Shown: in pieces, positions 55,457 through 64,000 of the stretch
Position numbering within the stretch: the first letter of the stretch is position 1
Layout: the number at the start of each line of letters is the position of its first letter
From: Porodaedalea pini
Taxonomy: Eukaryota; Basidiomycota; Agaricomycetes; Hymenochaetales; Hymenochaetaceae
Direction of reading: 5' to 3'
Length of the DNA: 64,000 bases
Assembly (NCBI GenBank): GCA_002794775.1
Contig: NBAY01000011.1
Location: forward strand, 310,001 to 374,000
Position numbers and translations under genes: made by a program
The notes under the pieces: generated by a model
What the model was told of the DNA's origin: nothing
The model's database searches: none
Seen by the model: the letters and a program-made list of their open reading frames with translations, nothing else

Positions 55457-55550
55457 GTGCTTTCAAGTATATAATTCGCGTTTCGCTGCTAACTCTCGCT
55501 TAACGTCGTGCTGCGTACTTAGCGGCGTCTCTCAGGTCCGACTCTCTCGA
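55457..55550 (+). promoter_or_regulatory. COG3 promoter remnant
   Basis: 94 bp between the LINE target duplication and the COG3 ATG, with a TATATAA-like box around 55470. The other half of the ancestral divergent promoter is at 11166-11255. Confidence 0.6.
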
Positions 55551-58500
55551 ATGGCTGCTACGACCTTGAAGATACCGGCCAGTCGGACGGGAACCCCAAC
55601 CATCCCATCTCCTCATCCCAAGCACATCACTTCCCTTGAGGATTGGGAAGCTAAGGCGCCTCTTTCGGATTGTGAGCTAAGAAGCGTCACTATATTCCAG
55701 AACGCTTTCAAGGAGAAGCCATGGCCGCTGAAGGTCGGCACAACCCTATAATCTTTGGCTTGCAGAGTTGAAAAATTCTTTGTTCTGTCAGGAGTCTGTT
55801 GGCGATGCCGTTCCATCTCGAGTTGCGTCTCCTGTACCGAATCACGCGGTGGATGCTGCAGATATATCACAACGGTCAGGGACGCCTGGGTTGGAAATCA
55901 AGAAACCACATCGAGGGACCCGGCACATGCGTCCTGACCGGCCTGTACAGACCATACAAGAGTTTTATGACTGGTTCTCCATGATTGAACGTTCGGTTGC
56001 GCATAGCCAAGAAGCTCATTACAGAGATCATCTTGCAGTCGTGGAGAAGTATTTAGACACGTGCGGAGACCTGGCTGCGGATGTGGACTCCGTGCATCAG
56101 AATGTAGACGACATGCTCGATGGTTGGAGAAGTGTTGAATCAGGAGGGAGGAACCTAAAGGATGCTTGCGAACAGCTCCTAGATGAACGCGTGCGTTCTT
56201 TCCCTAGCCTATGCAGTTTATTCGTGCGGATCTTAGTTTGCTGCAGGACAGGTTGATCAAACTCACTGAAGACATCGGAGTACGCCTGGAGTATTTTCAG
56301 GAATTAGAACGCGCTATTCGAATGCTCAATCATCCGGGAGAGTCTCTCGTTCTACAGGCTGACTTTTTGGAAATGGTAGAACGCGTCGACATCTGCATAG
56401 ACTTCCTTCATGCTCATGTGAGTGTATAGTCTTAGTTGTTCAAAATCAAATGTCTCAATAGAATTATAGCGACACTATCGTGAGGCAGAGGTCTATCTCC
56501 TCCGTTTCCAGCAGTGCTTGACGCGCGCCATGACGTTAATCAAGATGTATTTTGTCGGTTCGCTCAAAGCACTAACATCCGATATCTTGCGGCGAATGCT
56601 GGACAAAGAGATTTCCTCAACGGCACAGATGCATCTTCTCTATACACGCTTCCAATCCGTCGCAATGCAGGTGGCTCCACTAATCGGCGAGCTTGAGCGA
56701 AGAACGTGGTCACATCGCGAAGAGCTGTCGGCTCTCCTAGCAGAATGTCATTCAGCATATTTCAATGCTCGCAAGTCTCTTTTGATTGGCAGACTAGCGG
56801 AAGAGATTAAAGGGCTTGATCCAAGTAGGGCAGATCTAGTTGAGCTGGTGCGTGCTGCTGAATCATGCAGCACTCTTTTATACTCATTTGGCGCAAGACA
56901 AGGGCTGGCTGCAGCTATCTTAAGCAACTCTGTATAGATGAGTTCTCAATATACAGATGCTTTTTCAATTCTGGAAAGGAGCTGCTCTAGTATGTTCCCT
57001 TTCTTCCTCTCGCTGAACTGAAGAGCCCAGCTGACGTCACTTAAGTGCATACCTAGAGAGCCTGTGCGATTACCTGTACGACGATCTTAGGCCTCGTATT
57101 CTTCACGAGCCTCGACTTTCAGTCCTATGCGACGTGTGTAAGGTTTTACAGGCACTTATGGTTCTCGATGTACCTGAAGTAGAATCTTCATCGGACGAAG
57201 AGGATAGCTACGAACGGAACGTAACATCACGTCAAGAGGATAAGCAGGGCCTCGGAAGGCTTCACATTGGTCATATGCTGCAGAGTGTACTGCAAGATGC
57301 GCAGACGCGCCTTTTCTTCAAGGCACAGACCGTTGTGCAGGCGGAAATAAGATACTATGTTCCCAAGCCTGAGGACTTAGACTACCCAAAAAGACTGAAA
57401 GGTATGTTATAGCTCTAGACAATGATTTCGTCTTCACTAATTTCTGCTTAATTGAAAGATGCATATCGACGAACACGCCCAGCCGATAACAAAGAACGAG
57501 GTGATAGCCCATTTTCTCAAATATCCTCGTTTGGAGAACGTGGGACGTGGTACACAGCCTTACAGACGACGGTAGCAGTGCTCACCCAGCTCCACGAGTT
57601 CGTTCAAGTACGTGAATCCACTGTTTTTTATTTTCGACTAAAAAAGTTTAAATGTTCCATCGGTACCTAGCCTTCAATTTTTGATGATATCGCACAAGAA
57701 GCCATCGACTTCTGTCGAGTAAACCTCCTCACCGCAGCAAACATGATCGCCACACGAGCATCTCCGCCCGAAGATCTTGATGCTCAACTCTTCCTTATCC
57801 GACACTTGCTCGTGTTGAAGGAGATGATTGGTGTGCTAAATCTTGCAAACCGCGACGCGGACGGCCCGTTCGAGTTTCGACATGTCACAGGTAGGCAATT
57901 CTCTTCTTCTAATGTACGTTGCTGAAGCCTGATTACACCCCAGAAACGTTGAGGGACATGTTGCGTACTTCGAACTTCATGCCATATGCGTTCGCAAGCT
58001 CACTGTCGAAGGCACGAGACGAAGTAATCACCACTGGAGCTAGGGAGGTATGTTCAATTATACAATGCAGCGAACAGTTCTCAGTTCTACGATTATAAAG
58101 GGCATCGATGGAGACCTCAAACGCGCATGCGAGTTCGTCATCCAGCTCTGCGCGCGCACCGCTACACAACCGATCCAGGATTTCATACTTTCGCTAGATG
58201 GATCTTCAGCGACTGCGTCCGCTGGGTCGAAAGAGACTTCTATGGCCAGGCGCGATAGCAAGCCAGCACCGCCGACGCGAAGTGCTGCTCTCAACATTGA
58301 GGCTGCATTCCGTGCTGCGCTAGAGCGCGAAGTGCCTCAAATAGCAGAAAAGCTAAGGCTGTATCTCGCTGACGGCGAGCCGAATATAAAAAATGATGCC
58401 GGCACTCCCAATGATGCCAAAAGCGGCCCGACAGCCAGCGCAGGGGCGGGTACTGTCGCGGTATTACTAGGACATGTGCAAGAGCGCATTGCCGATGCGT

Positions 58501-58643
58501 ATGTCGCATTTCGACGGGCGGCCGAGTTCTTGCCGGTCGAGGAGAGCGGAAGTGCCGGAGTGGATGTTTCAACTGACAAGCAAGAAGAGCGAGCGTTCGC
58601 ATCGCCTGAGGATATCCGGACGTTGTTCAAAGCCTTGTGTTGA
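55551..58643 (+). CDS. COG3: Conserved oligomeric Golgi complex subunit 3 (Cog3/Sec34)
   Basis: Lobe-A COG subunit and direct partner of Cog2 in tethering at the Golgi. Exons: 55551-55733, 55768-56190, 56247-56417, 56470-56847, 56898-56989, 57046-57401, 57459-57607, 57671-57890, 57944-58047 and 58101-58643 (872 aa, phases consistent). Family signatures are plain: EDIGVRLEYFQELERAIRML, VERVDICIDFLHAH, RAMTLIKMYFVGSLKAL, and DYLYDDLRPRILHEPRL near residue 430. The first junction is the least certain (acceptor GCAGAG, phase 0). Several acceptors end AAG rather than CAG or TAG. Its 5' side is directly truncated by the LINE block, but the start codon and coding region are untouched. Confidence 0.93.
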
Positions 58644-58917
58644 TATTGCTCATGCTCATGAATAGTGCACGTTACTTTGCTTATCGAGTGTTCGAGAATA
58701 TTCCTAAAAAAACTGAGTCATGAATGCACGAGTGAATACAGAAAGATAGGGACAAGTATTGCAGACGTAAACAGTAGATACGAAGGAGGGGAAGATGAAG
58801 CGAATCTCAAACAAAGCAGAACAGAAAAGACATTATAATACATGATAATAGCAAGCTTTGAACTTAGGACGGGCGATTATTCGCTATACTGATCGGCTGA
58901 TCCACATCTCAACGACC
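58644..58917. other. COG3 / SNX3 convergent intergenic region
   Basis: 274 bp between two 3' ends. No coding signal; AT-rich stretches could serve as polyadenylation signals. Confidence 0.45.
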
Positions 58918-59634
58918 TCACACCCACTGAGACTTGTCCCAAGCAGGGTCTTGGAGGAACGCACACAAAACCTTGCTCCCAGTCTGTTCAGATATCTGAT
59001 CAGTCATCTGAAATGGTGCGTGAGGAAGCTGTGACAAACCTGGAGGAGAGGGTGGCCGGCGACGATGGTGAGGAAGCGCTCAAGACCCTCGCGGCGAGCC
59101 TCAATGACCTCATCAGAGAAGCGGTTTGTGAAGACCTTGCCGGGAAGTGGCGGGATGTTGACACGCGTAGACTCGCGCTCGAGAATGTCACGAAAAGCCT
59201 CAAAGTCACTATAACGCCTACGCACAACCGAATGCCGCAGTTTGAATGCAGGTATGTTGGTCTAAATATAGCTGTAAGTATGCCACATAGAACTCGCAAC
59301 TTCAGATAAAAGGGCAGACTTTGCAGATTATCTCGTAGTCAGTGTACATCTTGCGGTTGAAGCCTGCAGGGTTGATTCGTAAGATACGCAGCGCAGCGGA
59401 GACGGGCACAAGGGCACGTACCATGTGTCTGGGGATTGCACACCTCGATCTCGAGGAAGCTCTCCGGCACTGAGTACATCTCCTCAATCTGCGTTGCCAT
59501 ATGGTGAATGAGCCTTATGTCAGTAGAGGAGCGAGATATGTGCTCACCGTTTGCTCGCGGAACGCGAGGCTGTTGCCATCGAGTGTGGTGCCACTGAAGC
59601 TCTGGCTGCGCGCGAAAGGCGAGACGGTTGACAT
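58918..59634 (-). CDS. SNX3: Sorting nexin-3 (SNX3/Grd19)
   Basis: PX-domain protein that binds PI3P on early endosomes and works with retromer in recycling. Exons on the minus strand: 59634-59548, 59488-59422, 59363-59320, 59261-59040 and 58983-58918, giving 161 aa, the usual size. The PX domain fills about residues 30-150, with the PI3P-binding RRRYSDF at residues 80-86, the PPLPGK loop, and the C-terminal [16 protein letters not shown]. All four introns are GT-AG, 56-59 nt. The conserved IEVRNP is IEVCNP here. It diverges from the PHD-protein gene across 165 bp. Confidence 0.95.
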
Positions 59635-59799
59635 GTTTGTATTCAGTCCTTGAACGGATGAAGTTATTACTAGTATCAGTATGAGGGGCAGAGTAGTGCA
59701 ATCTTACAAAAGCTAAGTCACGTGCGGGCCATAATGGACAGAAGTCCATTTCGTGCTATGGCTTTCAAGACTCTCCTTCAACTTGCAACCTCGACTCAG
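59635..59799. promoter_or_regulatory. Divergent promoter SNX3 / CTI6
   Basis: Short region between opposite start codons. It shrinks further if CTI6 starts at ATG 59734. Confidence 0.5.
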
Positions 59800-62162
59800 A
59801 TGGCCCCCACCTCGCCGAAAGAGAAGCGGCGCTCAACTCGACGCTCCGCGCACTCTTCTTCCAAGTCGTCTGGTTCGTCTGGTTCACCCTCTCCCGACGC
59901 TGCCCCGCTGCTCCCTCCCCCCGCCTTGTCCGACGCTGCTCGCTCAGCCGCTTCCTCATCTTCCACTTCCACTACCCGCGGGAAACGCGCCAAGGATGAC
60001 GCAGACGATTTTCACGTCCCCGCGCCCCCGTCTCACCGAAGGACCACCTCCGTCACGTCTACTGTCAACGGGGCTTTCAGCGCGCCCGCGCCCGCTCCTT
60101 CCAAGCGCACAAAGCGCAGGGGCAAGGATATCGTCGTCCCCACTGATGATCTAACTGACACGGCTTCAGCGGGCGCCATGGACTCAAAACTTTCTGCAGC
60201 AGGCGGAGAGAAACCGGAGGAGGATGCGGGCGTTACCCGCTGTGTCTGTGAGGGTCTAGGTGCGTGACGACGGTCTCAACTAAAGCTGGTGCTGACCGCA
60301 TTTCCCTTTCGCTTCTTCACACCAGATGACGACGCTGACGCGCCAGAGTTCATGATTCAATGTGAGCTATGTATGGCCTGGCAGCATGGTCCATGCATGG
60401 GCTTCCCCCAAGAGAGCGAAATTCCCGAAGGTGACTATTATTGTGAGCGGTGCAAACCGGAGGATCATGTCGAGCTTCTCAAGTATGTTCCTACCCTCTT
60501 CCCTTTCTCCACCCCCCATCTGAAAAGTGCGCTCTCAGGAGACTATCACGACGCCAGCGCCAAAGCTCCGAGAAGTCTGTGCTCGCCTCGCAGCGATCTC
60601 GGACGTCGCGCTCGCACTCCCCAACCCACTTTCTAAAGACAGCAAAGCGGCGAAACACAATGAACAGTCGTGACGCAGCATATGAAGAGAGCATACAAGA
60701 GCTTCTAGACGCGACGGCTGCAGAAGCGGCGCCCAACGCGGATACACCAGGAAAAGATAGGGCAGAGAGTGTGGCGAAAACGGAGGAAGCCTACGAGGAG
60801 ATAATCGAATTAGGCCCCGGAGGGCGAAAAAAACGGAAAAGAGTAGATGACGAAATGTATGCATACTCTCTTTTTCTTCCTTGCGGCGACTATCTCACAA
60901 CGCCTCACAGTATGTCAACGAAGAGAAAACGCTCTACTTCTATAATCTCGGAGGGCTTTGGATCTGCGGTTGCTGCACTTGACAAGCCAGAGGTGACTAC
61001 GCCGATCACCACTACCCTTTTGCCCCCACCAGCACCAGTCGGCAAATCACGTGCTCGGCGCGGTGGGGGCCGGAAGAGTGCTGCTGCTCAGGAATCCTCT
61101 GTAAACGGAGAGGGTGAAGATGGTGCTTGTCCTTTTACGACGACTCATTAAGACAATGTATACTCAGAAGTCATTTTAATAGGAATATCGACGACCAAAA
61201 AACACCCTAACCAATACACATACCGTACCAAATCCGGGAACGGGCAATCACGACGTGCGCCTCAATCAGCTACCGGTCAAAATCAGCAGAATATTAGCAC
61301 GCACGATCACGGAACGCGCCGAAATGCGAACAATGCGGCAAATGCTGGTGGAGCGTCAGGCGCTGGATCGCGAAGCGGTCACAACGCGTATTACAACAAC
61401 ATGCAGCTGCCGATGTTCGCAACGTGGGGTCTCCCTGACTACCTTGCTCATCTGCAGTCTATCCTTCCCACGGAGGTACCGCCGCCATTGCAAATACGCG
61501 GTGCAACAAGTTTCCTTCGCGAAGATCTCGGTGACGTAAGTGCCGGGTCAGGAGAGGCCTCCAGCTCAGCTTCGGGCCTGCGTGGATCCATAGGCCCTCC
61601 CCCTAGCGAGACCGCTGACACACAGAGCGCACCGATGGCGACTGTGTTGGCAAACGCGACAGAATCTGTCACTGAGCGCGGTGTCAAGGTGAAGTGGCCC
61701 GCAAAGCGCATGAGCGTCTCGGACATGAATAAGCGCGTGCGTGCTCTCGTGGAGTGGGTTGGTCGCGAGCAAGCACTTGCGCTCGACCGGGAACGGCGGA
61801 AGGTTGCACTTGAGAAGGTGCTACGAGGACACTTGGAGACTCGTCGCTCGGATTCAAACTTGTCATTTACGTTGGGGGACCCGGAGGCGACCTCTGCGAA
61901 TGCTGACGAGCCCTATGCAATGATTGTGGACGGTATACCGCCTGTCAAGTCACCTGAGCAGGAGCGAAGCGTGGCACCGGAGCCGGTCCGTGCAGGTACC
62001 CCGAGGCATTTGTTTGCCTCGGGACTCGGCGCGTCTGAGGCGCGTCCCTCGACATCGAAGATGATGGAGGAACTAATGGAGGAGTTGATCAATTTCCAGG
62101 AGCGGTTTGGTCCAAGTGCGAAAGGACAGTCAAGAGATCGACGCGTCGCTGCACTGTCCTAG
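59800..62162 (+). CDS. CTI6: PHD-finger protein, Cti6-like (Rpd3L histone deacetylase complex subunit)
   Basis: Nuclear chromatin reader; yeast Cti6 recruits the Rpd3L deacetylase through H3K4me3. Exons: 59800-60259, 60326-60482, 60539-60856, 60911-61122 and 61183-62162 (708 aa). The PHD finger lies at about residues 147-203 (CVC...; IQCELCMAWQHGPCMGF; GDYYCERC). Family motifs follow: NTMNSRDAAYEE with flanking KRR, a KRKR nuclear signal, KHPNQYTYR, and WGLPDYLAHLQSILP near residue 470. A coiled region with REQALALDRERRKVALEKVL and an acidic Glu-rich end complete it. Introns are 54-66 nt; the third is in frame. An ATG at 59734 in the same frame would add 22 residues. Confidence 0.85.
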
Positions 62163-62489
62163 CACTGGCAACGTGTACTACATTCTTTCCCATTTATTTG
62201 CCTTGACAATGTTTTTGTACCCTTATACTTTTTGACTGTTACTCCTGCCCTGCCACTCATGCTTTCATTACTTGCTGTTCTACTAGTACTAGGCTCTTTT
62301 GTGCATTCACTAATACCGTTTATAATGGTTCTTCTGTACGCGGTTCCGGCTGTACTTAATTGCATACCGCCCTCGCATGAGTCTCAAGAAAGGGTTTCGT
62401 TTTTGTACATAAGCAAGTGTTCTGAGTTGGCGACAATGGTCACTTATATAGATACAGTTAGAGTCAGTAAATATTCTTACATATAACTG
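62163..62489. other. CTI6 / VPS15 convergent intergenic region
   Basis: 327 bp holding two 3' ends. It is T-rich on the plus strand, with no coding signal and no recognised RNA gene. Confidence 0.45.
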
Positions 62490-64000
62490 TTAGCTATACG
62501 AACTGCCCACAGGCTCCGCCATTCCATCCACTCGCCACACCTTAAGCACGCCTGCTCGATCGGCTGTCAAGATCCCTCCGCGGAATGGTGCGTCCAAGCA
62601 AGCGACGGCACGGACGCAGTCCTGGTGTGTGCGTAGCAGGTTCGTCTGGTGCCCCATGATGAGCGACGCCCGCTGCCCAGCGCCTCCATGTGTCACTCCA
62701 GCGGAGGGCGTTTCAACGTACATTGTTGCGCCATCCTTCGAAACACAACTAGGAGAAAACATGCGATAAGTGCTTTAGGACGGGACAAAAAAGGGCTGGG
62801 ATGAACTATCTACTCACGAGAAGCTCGTACGCTCACGTTCCTCATCACGTTCGCTCAACGCAACAGAGCACTCAAAGTGCTCCAGGTCGAGCAGCTTTAC
62901 GCTGCAGTCCTCGCTCCCGACAACGAGGAAGCCAGCCTTTCCGGTGCCACGCCCGGCCCGCTCGGCGTCTACCGACAGATCAACAAACGAGCGCAACGCA
63001 CTCGCATGACCGCCGAAATCAATGCCAGCGACCATAGACGTTATAGTCCGCGACGGTCGGGCGAGCATCGGATTGCCGGATTGTCCGGAAGTATCGCTGA
63101 ATGGCGTAGCAGGAGAGTGCTCCCCGTACTGACGCGCTCTGACAAGCGCCGAAATCGCAGCAGCCGCGTTAGATTCAGCAGGTGCACCTTCCACAGGTTT
63201 CATGGGGAAAGAAGATGATTCTGAAGTGGAATCGGCGGTGGCATCGCGAGAAACAAACCATTCAACCAGCAAGGCTTTCTCGACATCCCAAACCTCAATT
63301 AGGACTGCGCCGGGTTGATCTTGGAGCATTTCTGCGCCATCGAGTGCCACCATGATCCAACGACCTCGACCCTTCGATGGGTGAAGGGCACACTGACGGA
63401 TACGCACGTTGTTGATGTTGCTTATAGACGCCCCGACAGACCATGTTCTGAGAAGCAGGCCGAAGCGGAGATCCCAAAGTGAAAGAACACCAGAAAACGC
63501 AGCCGTCACGAGCCATGTCCGCTTTCTGTCGAGGCAGAAAGAGACAATAGGCCCGTGATGTCGAGGGTTTTCCATGGACAGTAGTGTTCGCATCGTGCTT
63601 AGGTCCAGAAGGACAATCGATGAGTGGTTCGTTGCATAGATCAAGTTCGACGAGGAGTCTGAGGAAATTGAGAACATAAAAAAAGACATCCCATTACGAT
63701 ATGCATAAATCACTCACCGGAATTATAGTGCATCATATACTGTATGTATTCTCCCGGCTTTTCAATCCTGTGCTCCCGAACTACCTGTAATTTACTGTAT
63801 TTCGGAAGGGCGCCACTTTGATTGATATGCACACGAATAACATGGAGACTTCCGTCCTCTGCAGCACTTGCAAAAGCATGATGACTCTCAAGCATGCAGA
63901 CACATTTCACTCGTGCATGATGCTGTCCGTATGTATACCGAGGCTTGCTAGTAACGTTCCGCTCTAGTCGAGCGGTGTCCCAGACTTTGACGGTCTTGTC
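62490..64000 (-). CDS. VPS15: Vps15 (PI3-kinase regulatory subunit), C-terminal WD40 part, incomplete
   Basis: Vps15 is the pseudokinase scaffold of the Vps34 PI3-kinase complexes on endosomes and autophagosomes. Only the 3' end is present: exon running in from the window edge (64000-63718), then 63658-62818 and 62748-62490 (stop TAA). The window edge falls exactly on a codon boundary. WD40 repeats are visible (DKTVKVWDTARLERN; TAAFSGVLSLWDLRFG; GSEDCSVKLLDLEHF; ILTADRAGVLKVWRV), matching the C-terminal propeller. A low-complexity insertion (Ala/Ser-rich) sits between blades. The kinase and HEAT parts lie outside. Convergent with the CTI6 gene. Confidence 0.9.

Noticed and set aside
58050..58100. 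Upstream extension of the last COG3 exon (from ATG 58050)
   Set aside because: This stretch lies in the intron between 58047 and 58101; including it breaks the family alignment.

Overview
The window is nuclear DNA of a filamentous basidiomycete, most likely an Agaricomycete. Host genes are cut by many 48-60 nt GT-AG introns with CTAAC/CTGAC-like branch points. The repeats are Ty3/gypsy chromoviruses, a Tad1/I-type LINE and a TA-inserting DDE transposon. I saw no tRNA, rRNA or CRISPR.

Left flank (1-11.2 kb): spliceosomal SmD3 (-), INO80 subunit Ies2 (+), Golgi tether subunit Cog2 (+) and CORVET subunit Vps8 (-). Right flank (55.5-64 kb): Cog3 (+), SNX3/Grd19 (-), the Cti6-like PHD protein (+) and the WD40 end of Vps15 (-, running off the window). 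Five of the eight host genes act in Golgi or endosome traffic: Cog2 and Cog3 share one tether lobe, Vps15 belongs to the PI3-kinase that makes PI3P, SNX3 binds PI3P, and Vps8 acts on early endosomes.

Centre (11256-55445): a 44.2 kb nested transposon block splits what was a roughly 184 bp divergent promoter between VPS8 and COG3. An 11 bp palindromic target-site duplication flanks it. The nesting is: LINE contains gypsy-A; A contains gypsy-B; B contains gypsy-C, a DDE transposon (T) and a solo LTR (G); C contains gypsy-D (opposite strand) and a solo-LTR-like insert (F); F contains gypsy-E. Target duplications support almost every step, and LTR divergence falls from A to E in nesting order. E is young and nearly intact. 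The others carry mostly TGA stops at former Arg (CGA) codons, as expected from cytosine methylation or RIP-like decay.

Most notable: (1) transposon T encodes an apparently intact 1166-aa, four-exon transposase whose N-terminal half carries a RAD23-like UBA domain and a SNF2-type QLQ motif; (2) all five gypsy copies keep an 11-nt self-primer pairing (Tf1-like) and a -1 frameshift signal (GGGTTTT, 6 nt spacer, GGTCAG/CTGACC stem); (3) the LINE's ORF1 resumes in frame 38 kb away.
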